Assembly: GCA_020650975.1 (NCBI GenBank)
Contig: JAIPMN010000561.1
Coordinates: forward strand, 1 to 28,009
DNA length: 28,009 nt
Origin: Apostichopus californicus
Taxonomy: Eukaryota; Echinodermata; Holothuroidea; Aspidochirotida; Stichopodidae
Direction of reading: 5' to 3'
Each line of letters starts with the position of its first letter. Position 1 is the first letter of the stretch. This document shows positions 1 to 12,100 of this stretch, piece after piece. The notes below the pieces were generated by a model. The model saw nothing but the letters and a program-made list of their open reading frames with translations, was not told where the DNA came from and searched no databases. Made by a program: the position numbers and the translations under genes.

Positions 1-104
1 CAGATCAACTTCTACGTCTGGATTTATCGATGACATAATGGTAAGTGATTTAGGCAGTGTATAGTTATTACATATAAATGCTCTACGATCACATGACAAA
101 ATAT

Positions 105-220
105 CTCCCTCGCGCGCCACAAAAACATCGCTGAGCGATAAAAACATCGCCCGCCGGTGTGAAAGGTCCTGCCACCTTTTTATCGCGTCGCGTCGCGTCG
201 CGCCCGGTGTGAAAACGCCT
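105..220. repeat. CpG-rich patch with GCGTC pentamers and direct repeats
   Basis: Two copies of CCGGTGTGAAA (154-164 and 204-214, 50 bp apart), two of AAAAACATCGC (121-131, 140-150) and a GCGTC pentamer run at 184-202. It stands out from the AT-rich surroundings. It could be the end of a DNA transposon (subterminal repeats) or part of a CpG-rich promoter; the sequence does not decide. Confidence 0.5.
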
Positions 221-437
221 TTACCGACACTGTACACAAAGTTAGTTCCCTAACACAAACCCACCCATATCATAATGGTGCGGTCCAATTCTACGGACGG
301 AGAAAGTTGACTATTTTTACGAAAAAAACATTTTTCCCGTGAAAAATATGTATGCATGATGGTTTCAGTCAGTTTTAAATGTGTTTCCAGATACACTCTG
401 ATTACAACCATTGTAGTTGATGGTATTTTAAACTTGT

Positions 438-530
438 TGTCTTGAGTTGTCTTGAGTTGTCTTGAGTTGTAGTGAAATGGGCCTGTTGACGCTAATTAGT
501 ATGACCGGTTGACGCTAATTAGTATGACCG
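438..530. repeat. Two adjacent short tandem repeats (10-bp and 23-bp units)
   Basis: A 10-bp unit (TGTCTTGAGT) repeats about three times from about 439 to 470. Then a 23-bp unit beginning GTTGACGCTAATTAG is perfectly duplicated at 485-507 and 508-530. The exact identity implies a recent duplication. Confidence 0.9.
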
Positions 531-2127
531 CCTGCGGGTAATGAAATGATCAATAATTAGTTTTATGGACCTCATAACCCGTACAAAAATTGCGACTGTT
601 TTTTCCCCCTCGAAATATCAAAATAGTTGGTATTTGAAACTTTGGCATAAGACTAAAAAAATTAATTACTAAAAAATAAAACATAAAACGCCGACATTTG
701 GAGAAAAAAAATAACCTTGACCTTGAGAGGGGATTTGAGCTACTGTACACTAAGAGACAGTGGAATACACTACACGTTCCTTAATTCTTACATGTGTAAA
801 CGTTGCGTCATGTAAGTTTAAATTGTTGAACATAGGACACGTAAGGACATAAAGTCATTAAACACCGGAGATAAAATTCTCTAAGGGGTTGTTTTCACAC
901 ATACACCGACGTATGCTTGTTGTGCTGCTATACTACCGCAAAGATAGGCCTAACGTCAGTATACAGTAATCAAGAGGTGGCAATTGCGTTTAGAACATCG
1001 TCCTTCTAACTAGAACGACATATTGAACCGTCTTTCAATGGTGTGAGAACCTTCCCAGCATTGACAACTTTGGAGAACTGTCGGGTAAATGCAAAATTTG
1101 GTCTTATTCTTACTTCTTAGGCCTAAAAGTAACACGTAACAGGCTACATTAATCAACGTTAGGCCTAACCCCCAATGTAACTTGTACTAAATGTAAGACG
1201 TAGCCTACAAATGTAGGCCTAGGGGAAAGTTATTTGCTGTTACTTGTTACTAGTATTTCTACGTGAACCTACATTGTCTAGGCCTAGCCTATATGAAGCT
1301 CAGGCCTAGGCTAGTTTAGTAATTACCAAATAAATGCGACAATTGGTATTTATGAGATCATATGCGTTTATTCACAGTTTCTTCAAGACTTTTGGTTGTC
1401 TGCTATCAACATGGAAGCCTAATTTATCATGATAGCAACTGGCCTTACTTAGTCTACAGCTTACTAAAGGCCTAGGCCCCTAAGCTACTGCTATGGGAAA
1501 GTTTGAGCATTCACAAATTTTGAGCAAACGAAGGCTCCAAATGTAAATACATTGTCTGTGTATATTTCTTTTCCAAAACATTACTCAATCATAAATACTT
1601 ATTTACATTCTTTAGCTGTGGGCATTATATGGGGTTGAATTCAAATGTTTGCATGTATCAATATGATTACAACAAGCCAATTCGTTTCTTGACTTCCCTG
1701 GTTAACATGTAACACCAAAAATCTTTAATTTAATGGTTTCCATTGGTTTCCATAGTAGGTAAAACGATATTTGTATCCATATTATTTATGAGCCATGAAC
1801 CCTAGCCTAAGTATAAACAAATGTGTGACCAATAATCTTCTGGTAACCCATAAGAGTTTCCATTATATAAGTAGCCAATTTACTGTATTTGAATATCATA
1901 TAAAAGTCCCTGATTGATTTACAGTATAAAGTGAGTGATAAGGGGCTTGTTGGTTGATCCTTGTGTTAGAAAATATATTCAAAACAACTAGGTATATTAA
2001 TAATGGACTCCCTGTTAGAGAGTACACTGCTAGAAATAAGAATATGAGTGAACCATCAGACCTTCCAAAGTTGATAATGTTAAAAGTTTCATGGTTTACA
2101 GTCTTGCACGTATCAAGGACTGCTCAC

Positions 2128-2215
2128 TTGACTTCTTACAACATTTAACCACTGGTCATTGGTAACACATTCAAATATGCACAATTCAAATAGTCGCTCC
2201 CATACTACTAATGTT
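2128..2215 (-). mobile_element. SINE tail fragment
   Basis: The stretch from TTCTTACAACATTTAACCAC to about 2215 matches the 3'-distal part of the SINE at 13848-14140: both read ACTGGTCATTGGT or CCTGGTCATTGGT, then CACA..AGTGTGCACA-like and TTCAAA..TC(C/G)CTCC in the same order. The tRNA head is absent, so it is a truncated insertion. Confidence 0.55.
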
Positions 2216-2927
2216 CATTTTGTAATTTTTACAGCCTGCAACTGTATGATTTCTTTTGGCATTGTGTCATTGCCAGTTTGAAGAATATATTTGTACATTT
2301 TTTTTCCATTTATTAAAACCAGTGTAAAATAGCAAATATTTATAAACAGGAGATCGGTACTTACAATGACCTATCAAATATCAAAATGAGAACGACATGT
2401 GATAAAACAATTTAAAAATATATGTATAGATAGTAAGTAAGATTCTTAAAAGGTTAACACATAAAATGAATAAATAATGACTGAAATTATATTAAAGGTT
2501 CTAATAATGTAAACTTGTTAGAGGCAGTTTGTCAGCCACTTATTGGCATCTTGTGAACACTGTAACAGTAGTCGCAAATGCTAAACTTGGTTTAAGTGTG
2601 AGCTCCTTCCTTCCCCATCAAAGGTATTAGAATATAAACAGTAGCAAATATATACAAAGACAATACTGAATATTATGATAACAATAGAGAATCCTAAGTT
2701 CTCTTCCTTTCAAATGCACACGACAAACTGAATGTATTCCTTATAATATCAATTCACCTTTTGTTGGGATTTTATCTTTCTCATTTATTTCCCATTGAAT
2801 TATTGCGGTTATTAATGTTGTTACTGTTGTTTGTTAGCAATCAAACACAGAGACATAAATAAACTGCCTTATGAACAATCTTATTCCTTGTCCTCTCTTC
2901 TCTCTCTCTTGTTTTCTTTCTCTCAAG

Positions 2928-3080
2928 ATGATCAAGAAAGATGCTTGGAATATTTTGCAGGAGATCTGTACAGATACTGGTCCGGCATCAGTTAAGATGT
3001 ATCACTTCATCTTCTGGGAAACAGACGACCACTATAAACAGATGGCCTCTCAAGTACATGGTGGCACTCCTTGGTGCTAG
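2928..3080 (+). other. Possible overlapping upstream ORF (50 residues)
   Basis: If the acceptor at 2926-2927 is used, the first three exon bases are ATG. This opens a 50-codon frame ending at TAG 3078-3080, in a different frame from MICU1 and overlapping its first 46 codons. The MICU1 ATG lies 13 nt downstream. The encoded peptide resembles nothing I recognise and is unlikely to have a function of its own. Its possible relevance is as a translational decoy for ribosomes scanning to the MICU1 start. Confidence 0.35.
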
Positions 3081-3116
3081 TGGAGGAATCCTTACAGGGG
3101 GAATGTTGTGGGAAAG
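2928..3116 (+). CDS. MICU1: MICU1 coding exon 1 (start codon, import signal, hydrophobic segment)
   Basis: Coding starts at ATG 2941 and the exon ends at the GT donor 3117 (AG|GTGAGA, phase 2). It encodes residues 1-58. The start is chosen because an in-frame TGA lies at 2929-2931, A is at -3, and the first 57 residues contain Arg7, 8, 15, 19 and 34 and Lys27 and 38 but no Asp or Glu, as in matrix-targeting signals. [15 protein letters not shown] (40-54) aligns with human MVAFLGASAVTASTG, the MICU1 hydrophobic segment. The exon probably begins at 2928, directly after a long polypyrimidine tract ending CTCAAG, so at least one non-coding 5' exon should exist upstream. A second ATG at 2928 lies in another frame (see the overlapping uORF). 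An acceptor-like TTGCAG at 2955-2960 is an alternative but would remove ATG 2941. Confidence 0.9.
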
Positions 3117-6100
3117 GTGAGAGGCACATGATGAGTGAATGATTTAGGGTTTAATGACAAAAGCTGCCAATTCCGTCTCATTCCTATAATCATTTTATCC
3201 AGTATCACATACATGAAAACATGAGCAAATTGATATATCAGTGCAAAGATATTTACCAGTGCTGTGGACAAGTGGATAAAAGTGATGGCATTTGAAACAA
3301 TGAGGCTAAAGCAGCCTTAGCAATCAGGAGGTTCCGGGTTCAATTCCCAGCAGAGTCATTGTAAGGTGGGTTTTTCATCCAAGAGCAATCTACGGTTTTC
3401 CCATCTGAATGACTTTCTAAATTAAAAAGAGTCCAAATTTGAGATAAATGTTGAATTGGAAGCCACCCGACGTGTAGGTTGTAATCCATAAGCCTGTGCG
3501 GGTTTCTCCCATATTTGTGGTCACTTAAGCGTCGTAAAATAACTGCTGATTATTAGATTATTTTAGATTAGATATACAGTAAAGCAGTTTTTGTACATAC
3601 AGTAGGAAGTGCAAATACCATGCTGTTTTACAAGGTAGAAAGTGCTTAGCACCAAATTATGACTTAATACGATCCGCTTATACCCTCTGCACTAAATTTG
3701 TGTGTAAGCTCATTTGATTTTGAGAATATTACTTGAGCTTGTAACCTACATTCACTGTACTACAAGCGATTCTATATACATTTAAAAAAACTTCTGTTGA
3801 TGACATAGTGACATAAGATATTCATAGTTTTCAAAACTTGGCAAAACATTTGTATATCATGAAAAAATTTTAGCCTTAAAGGCATTAAAGACTCACCCCA
3901 AACCGCATGCTGCCATCTGAAAAAGTTAACTTTCCGTTGCTTGCAAGTGACGTTTTGTTCGTGTCCCTACAGACAGTACAGTAATGAAACATGATACCTT
4001 GTATCTTTAGCTGGACCTGAGATGTCCATCGCTGTATTGTTTGTACACTGTGCTGTGGGTATTGACCGCAGCTGTTTGTACTGACTGTATACTAGTGTCT
4101 AATTACCGATGGTAGCATACAGTACTGTGTGTGTGGATTTTCTGGGATCGATGGTGGTGTCTAACACTTCTGTTACACCTCATTTGAAACTAGGTCAGAT
4201 TACCAGCATTAGACGTATCTTTCTTTTGCGCGAGTCTTCACACCCTTTAAGTATTGTAGTACTGAATACATTCCTTTTTTTTGCCTCTTTTTTTTGACAG
4301 ATCGATGCATGCAGCATTGACCACAGTAGAAGAGGAGAATTCCTCCAATCAAGTCTCTGAGGTAGATGGAGGGAAGGAAGAGGATGGAGAAGAAAATAAA
4401 GAATCCAAGAAGAAGAAGGGACCTGGATTTAGAGACCGGAAGGTTTGGAAAAAGAGATAATTAATTAATAATTAAAGATAATTAATTAATAAAATATTAA
4501 AATGACAGTTTGATCAAGCCTAAGGCTGTCTGTACAGCGTGCATCAATCTAGCTGGTTCCATTTCTTACACGTTTTTCGTGGAATAATTGATTGGGTATT
4601 GTAGAGGTAAATGATATGCTGGATGGGGGGGGGACATCTGCTGCACAAAACAAAGATGTACAACGTTTGCTTGTTGTTTCATTAACCACTGAAAGGTCTG
4701 AAGCAGTTGAAAATATTAATATATCATAATAAAATTATATCATAAAACTGAAAAACTGCAAATAATGTGAACTCTTCATTGTTCTCTGATTTTTACATTT
4801 CTTATTAGATCACTTAAATTACACATCTTGATCCACGTTCTGTCTAGAAAGCTTTTCTCTGCATCTGAAAAGGGGAGCTGAACGAGAAGATACAATAAAA
4901 AAAAGATATTATTTCTGTTTCTTATAGGTAAAAGAAAACTTAGCAGATAAAACTTGAAGAGAACTGGAAAATGTTGATAACTGTGTCATAATTATTTTGT
5001 TGATAAAATTTTGTTTATGCATTTGTTTTGTTTTAAGTGATACTAGTAGTCGAAACTGTTTCCCTTTTCATCAGAGCCATGTTTCTCGTTTCTCAACAGG
5101 TGATTGAATACGAAAATAGAATACGAGCCTACTCCACGCCTGACAAGATATTCCGTTATTTCGCTACTCTGAAAGCCGCCATGGACAACGGTGACGTCGA
5201 AATCTACATGACCCCTGAAGATTTCATTCGATCGATAACACCAGATGAAAAGCAACCAGACGGTCAGTTGAATTGAAATGTTAAAATCGGTTGTTGTGAC
5301 CTCTCGGTCAAATCTGTTTAAAGTTACAAACTGTTGGTGTTGTAGCCTGTGTAAAATTTTCTTTGGTGGTTAACCTCAGAAAAATCAGTGTTATCATATC
5401 ACATTTGATATCCACAGTCGTGTAATTAAAACTAGAAAGTGTCTTTTTTTTTGCCCTGGTGGGTATAAGCAGGGTGCATTAGTAAATTAACAATAGTATC
5501 ATCGTTATATCACACATGATATCGATAATCGCACTTTAACAAGAGACGTGTTTTGGGTTCGTCACTGCAGGTTACATTAAGTAAGAGAAAGAAGAGTAAG
5601 AGTAATAATAACTTGATTGATCCTTAAAAGGAAACTACAGTGCTAGCAAGTCAATAAAACATAAAATAATAAAGAAGTTAAAACTAACAAAGGAAGAAAA
5701 CATGAAAAGGCAGCAGGCTGTGTAGAAATGGCAAGAAAGAAAATCTAACGTTTAAAATTAATATTATGAATTTAATAGCCTGCGGAATGAAAGATAAAGG
5801 AGGATAGCAGGTTTTGGTAACATAAGAAAGCCGCCTGAGGCTACCACTGCGCAGGATTACTTGTCTCACAAGGTGGACATGGAAAGGGTGATTACTGTCA
5901 GTCCAAAGGGATTCCAGCTTGTAATGTACAAGGCAGTGGTAAACACAGTCCACCTCCTCTTGTACCTCACCAATCTTTAGACACGGGCATTATTGACATG
6001 ACATGCAGCTAATTTGTTGCCAAACTAGGGAGCAGATTTGATAGCATTTTATGGTATTTTTTGGTGGGTTTTTTTTGGTCGTGATGCGATCAGGAAATCT

Positions 6101-9100
6101 TGGTAGAGATCAGTAAACCAGACTAGTAATGAATGAAGTCAGGTATCTCAAAAATTGTCTCCTCGTGATAAAATGGCCTTTTGCCAGTGTGGACAAATAA
6201 TTTATATTTTGACCTTTATCAACGAGTAATAGTGTCTACAAAAGAATGGTGGGTTTTTATTATCAGTACTTGTTTTTTCGCAGTCAGGATTTTATAACTT
6301 CTTAACTGGGCTGTGAGTTTGCATTTTAAAGATTAAACCCGGGTGTGATTCTTCATAAACAAATCATGCTAAGAAGCAGGCAAGACAAGGGACTGCATCA
6401 GGATAGGTAGACATCTTGGAAAACGAGTGAAAATGAATAAATTATAAGCAAAATACTATATTATAGTTACTTCGTTGGTAATTTGGGTTAGACCACCACA
6501 AATTTGTATGTGTGGATACCGCAAACGAATTCCACAAAAAGTCAGACGACTGCATAAAATGATTGTGTTGTTTGTCTCGATGGGATGTAGCAGATAGATA
6601 AAAGACAAACATTAGAAGTCCAACTGTTACACCTGGATTAATTCACAGCCCTGGTGTTAGTATCAGGCATGAGCTTTTTCCGAAAATACACGGAATATCC
6701 GTGATTTCAGTTCTACCTCGGGGACAAAAACTATTATCCTAACACACTGTAGCATACGCAAACTGGAGCCTATACCGCAATTTTTGCAAAGTTCCGTGAT
6801 TGTTTTTTTACCTCAGGCTCATCCCTGTAGTATAGGTTCTTTATCTCTGACAGTGAGAGACCTAATATCAGGTCAAAATCAACCATATTTTAGCTGATTA
6901 ATGATATCTGACATTTTTGACTGCATTAATATTGAGCTGCATATTTAGTAAACAACACTAACTGTTGTTACAAAACGTGCAATCTCGTTTAAATTTATTA
7001 CATTTCAGAAATCTTTCAAAAACACTCTCAAATTTAATTTTAATAATAATTTACTGCCGTGGTGATAGTATATGTTTTTTCTCTGACATTGAGAGACCTA
7101 ATATAAGTCAAATGCAACCATATTTTAGCTAATTATGATCTGACATTGTGACGGTTAATATCAGCAAAAAAGCAGAACGTTCACTGGAGTTTTTTTTTGT
7201 CTCGCAGGTGAGTTGCACTGCAATGTGTCTTATGATATGCCGACATACATTGTGACTGCATTAATATTGATCTGCATTATTAGTATACAACACTGTTGTA
7301 AAAAAAAATCCACAATCTCATTAAATTGCTTACATTTTCAGAAATCTCTCAAACACACACTTGAAGTTTCATACAATGTTGATGATAATTTCTTTTTCAT
7401 TTTTCTTTAATTTTTACGTTTACCCACAGGGCTCGGTTTGGACCAATTCAAAAAGATTGATCCTCAGGTATTTTCTTGACCTTTTCCATTCGTAATTCTA
7501 AATTCTCGGTAACAGAGTAACAAATCTAGTGATTACGGTGACTCGGTCTGTCTCGTTCGTGCGTTATGAGTATGCCTACCACTGCAGTTCATAGAAACAT
7601 TGGTGTGACGTAGCACCGTGTGGAAGATAAACACAGCTATGTTGGCCAAAAATTCACCGTTTGAAAATATATATATGAATATACATTGGTCAAACTCTGA
7701 TGGTTCTCATCTTGACTGCTTGTTCTCCTGCTGAGATGTAAAAATTGTGAACTTTTTAAAATCAGTTTTGATCACGTATGCATTTGTGAATTTTTTTCTC
7801 ATCTATAAGTGCATTGTACAGCCACCTCTGATGCAATACATGGATAACACTTCAAACTGGCCTTTTTCTTTTTCAAATACGTAAAAAGCTGAACCACTTT
7901 CATGCATCGCCAATGTATGACAGTGACCTCATCCAATAAAATATCAAAATGAATTCAAATGATTAAATTGAATAAAATTTCAATTAAATTTATTATATTT
8001 CAACAATTGGAACAAGCTAAGAAGTCAAGACTGAGTTGGATCGAAGTACTTCACTTCACAAGCTCTGCCAACATGACGTGCTACTCAGTTAATAAAGAGG
8101 CTCGTTTTACATTGATGGCCAATGTCAATTTTTACCAGTAATTAAGAAACGACAGATATTGGTCAAACAGTGCGACACCCTTCGACGATAACTCTTCTTT
8201 GCCCAAAGAATAATTTCTATTCGATTCTGACAATAATACGGTACGACGACTTCGTCACATGAATCTTCATCAAGTAGCAGACCAAGCAAGCACGGATTCA
8301 AAGAATCACAAATTTTCTTGATAAAATTTGAAATTTGATCTGAATAGATGTGGATCAAGAGCTACTTTGTAATTGGATCATAATGGTTTGGAAGAGGGAT
8401 GCTCCATATGAGATTTTTATTAAGGGGAGGAAAGGGGGGGATGGGGGGGGGGATTGGGAGTGTTACAGCTCACAAAAAAGGCATGTGCTCATGACTTGTT
8501 GTCGACAACGTCTTGTCATCATGAGAAAGTCCTGTCTTCGTCATCAACAATTTTCTTTCAAATTATTGTGAGCGGTTTTAAAGTTCTGATAAAGTGGCAG
8601 AAATTGTAACTTGTTTCTGTCCTTTTCAGAGATACAAGACCTCCTCAGGGCATTCATGGGACGAGGACAGCATCTTCAATATCCTCGGAGATTGTGGTCT
8701 CATCTCGTTCACGGATTACATGTTTCTCCTCACGGTGCTATCCAGTAAGTTTGATTGTCACTCTCTGTAAACAGCTCAAAGTCCATTTTGGCATTTCGCT
8801 CACAAAATCTCAGGAAATTTCTTTGCACCCAACCTGCTGAGTGTTACTTCTGAAGAAAGATTGTACTTGATACTAGAACTAAGATACCCTACTTGGTTCT
8901 GATTGCCACAAAATACAAAAATGCCACAAAATACAATGAAGCCCTTTCTCAGGCATGAGCTTTTTCCGCGAATTCGCAGAATATCTGTGATTTCTCTTCT
9001 ACCTCAGGGACAAAAACTACTATCCTAACACACTGTAGTATATGCAAACTGGAGTCTATACCGCAATTTTTGCAAAATTCTGTGATTTTTTTTTTACATC

Positions 9101-12100
9101 AGGCTCATCCCTGCTTTCTCTAAAATTGTGCTAGTAATTTCAGGAGTGAATCAATTCACTGTGTTGTCTATTTACCATGTGGAATGCCCAGATACATTCG
9201 TTCCCTTTGTAAACATCAGAGATGTTTGTTATTATTATCATTATTAAAGAATGGTTTGGGATGATATGTTGGTAGGATGATCTTAATCTTGTTTAGAAAG
9301 GAGTAAAACAGAAATATACTTAAACAAAAAATCAAGTTAACAATGCTCAGGGCTCTCTGGTTACTAGTTCTAAGATTATAGTCGTGGCGATCGTACCAGC
9401 AGATATAGATAAAGTGATGTGTACAAGATCGGACAAAGAGGTTCCATCTTGTCGTATCTTGTTCAATTCTTGGTGATAATATTCACATAAATATTTTATG
9501 TCAGGAAGGGTGTAACGTAATCTTGTTTGTGTGTCTCAGTTTTAAAACTGAGAAATTACCAGCATCGAGGAATCCTTTTTCAATCTGTCGAAAAGGATCT
9601 TCTATTCTGACTGATAGCTGTCCCAATGTGAGGTGAATAGCTCTTTGGTTGCGGTTTGGGAAGGGGGGGGGGGGAACTGGGGATGAGAAATGGTTAAAAG
9701 AGTGGAGTGGGACAAAAGGGGGATAGTCTGAGGCGGAGAAATGCAGTTGCAGAGGTTGCTGGAGATACAAAGGGATAAACCTTTCTTGCCATTTTTAACT
9801 GTTCAAAATAACGGTTAGAAAACCATTATATCCATGTGTTAGGCCGTTATACCCACTACAAAGGAAACCTTACTTCTCATTTATGTAAATAAAGGTGGAT
9901 GACTTTAACTTTATTCGTGACCAAAATTTGAATTTGCTAAATATGTGGAAAAGAGATTTCCGAGGGTGCTGTTCGTTAGCATAATCAAGTGGACAGCCTT
10001 AAAAATTCAAGGAGTCCAAAGTACGGATACTGGAGTAGTTTTGAATCTCGTGTGATATAAAGCTCTTAACCAATACAAGTTGGAGAGTAAAAACTTGCTC
10101 TGCTAAGTCTTGCCAAAACCTGTCTTTCTGAGTTCTCATGCAGGTTCAAATTTGTGATTTTGGAGTTGTGAAAATGGGTACTCAAAACAAAATGCACAAA
10201 ATTTCTTGACTTTAGTGGTAAAAAATTCATAGGGTTAATACTCTCTCAAAATCGTGACTCAAAAGGAAAATTAAAATTATCCCCACTGGGCCAAAATGGA
10301 CTTCTTAAGTTTGTTTTCAGAGGGCGCTGTTTGTAAAATGTAGGGCCCCTGCTGGTCCATTTCCAGTATTTTCTTTACTACTTAATGGCTATTTTAAGAT
10401 TCTTTGCATTTTAACCATCAAATATGCATTTTCAGAGCATCTCAAACATAGCACTAGAAATGTCTGATGTTTTTTTTTGCAGTGACACAAAGCAAGACAA
10501 TTCTGTTATGCTTAGCATAATGGGAAGACTCGCACTAGGTCTTTCACAATAGCTGTAAAAAGACGACCAGATTTCTCCTTCAATGCATGGGTTGACCCAC
10601 CACACCCCCCCCCCCCCCCCTTTAGCCCTCCTCCTTTTCCACCATAAGGCTTGAGATTAATTAATCACTCCAGACAAGGATGACCATGTTAATCTTATTT
10701 GTCAATTTATATTCTTTTATTCTTCTCAGATATTTCTATCTCAGTCTACATTGTTAACCTTTGACCTTTTTTCTTCGCATTAAACAGCACCCGAGAGACA
10801 TTTTGAAATTGCCTTTCGATTGTTTGACCTTAACGGCGATGGAGACGTGCAAGTAGACGAATTTCAACAAGTGAGTAGGTTTAGACCGGGTTTTCAGGGA
10901 CAGAATATTCTATTTTGTTTTACAATTTCCTTAATGGCATCACGTTACTGTTCAGCCATTGATCAGAAGATATCACGTAGCCAAGTGACATTGATACACT
11001 ACCCGGTAGATATAGATGTGTATCCTTGTGGGCAAATAAGACGGATAAACCCTTTTTTTTTTTCTTTTCTCTTACGCTGGTTGTCAGCCATGGACAATTC
11101 AGGGTTAGTCCAAAGACAAATTTTATAGCCAAAGAAATGACATGAATTGCGCTTTTGTTCTCCATAGACCAATCAGAGTCTCTGATTTTCATCACGCAGG
11201 GTAACATGAAAGGAAAGCTTATTTCAAGGCCTAACCATATACTGGCAGATAGGTGCTAAATTGCCACATTCACATATCGTATTGAGGGTGTTGTCTTGTT
11301 TGACATCATCTGTGTTGTTCATTCATGTTGATAGGTCTTGCTTCTTGGGATTTATTGAAATATATTTTAATTTTAAGAAATGATAATTTTTTCTTACACA
11401 GTTTTTGACAGTAACTCTTATAGTACAGTACTACAGTAGAGTAAATGCTATGATGGCAAAACGGTTGTAATTTATGGCACTTTCTGTCCTCATCATGTTT
11501 TACATCACTGCTTTCTTTGTACTGGTAACTTGGTAAGGTACCCGTCATGATCAAGTACCTAGTACTTTAAATCAGGTACCAAGTACGAGTCTGTTATCAC
11601 ATCCGAGTACCGGTAATGAAATATGAGTACAAGCACTATTACACAAGAGCACTAGTCACCGGTTGCAAGTATCGAGTACTGGCAAAAATGTACCCTAGTA
11701 CTACCTGGGTACCCAGTACGTTTGGAGTACTACAACATTGAAATAATCTAGATGTTAATGCCTATTTCAAAATGAAAAAAAAAAAAAAAAATTATTTTTA
11801 TATAATTTTTTTTTATATAATTTTTTCTTTATATCCATCGTCCAGGTTACCAACGTCATCAGAGCTCAGACTGCGACGGGTAAGAGGCACAGGGACAGAG
11901 TCACCACAGGGAACGTGATCGGCAAGACCTCAAATAGCTCCCTCACTACGTACTTCTTTGGCAAAGACTTACAAAAGAAATTGACGACGGCAGAATTTTT
12001 AGCTTTCCATCGGAAGTTGAGAAGAGATTTATTGAAATTAGAGGTAAATGACAGGAAACTAATTGATATGGTATCGCATCTCATGTTCTGCAAAAATTGG

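Larger units (their letters stand above)
1..2927. other. Upstream / 5' non-coding DNA, no recognisable coding exon
   Basis: No frame here resembles a known protein. A donor-like ATG|GTAAGT lies at 38-45 and the preceding 39 bases are open in one frame, so positions 1-40 could be the end of an exon, possibly non-coding, but nothing confirms this. The upstream non-coding exon implied by the acceptor at 2926-2927 was not located. Contents that can be named: a CpG-rich patch (about 105-220), short tandem duplications (438-530), dense AGGCCTAGG motifs (about 950-1480) and a SINE-tail fragment (2128-2215). The remainder is AT-rich sequence in which I see nothing. Confidence 0.6.
5263..7429 (+). other. 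MICU1: MICU1 intron between coding exons 3 and 4
   Basis: Phase-1 intron. It contains a possible non-LTR retrotransposon tail (about 5575-5990, - strand), a 164-bp MITE (6664-6827) and a diverged tandem duplication (6836-7375). Two similar imperfect palindromes of the type ATATCACnnnTGATAT occur near 5396 and 5505. I see nothing in 5990-6650. Confidence 0.85.

Noticed and set aside
10820..11128. 102-residue frame starting MFDLNGDGD
   Set aside because: Only its first 17 residues belong to MICU1 exon 6; the rest is read-through into the intron past a strong GTGAGT donor.
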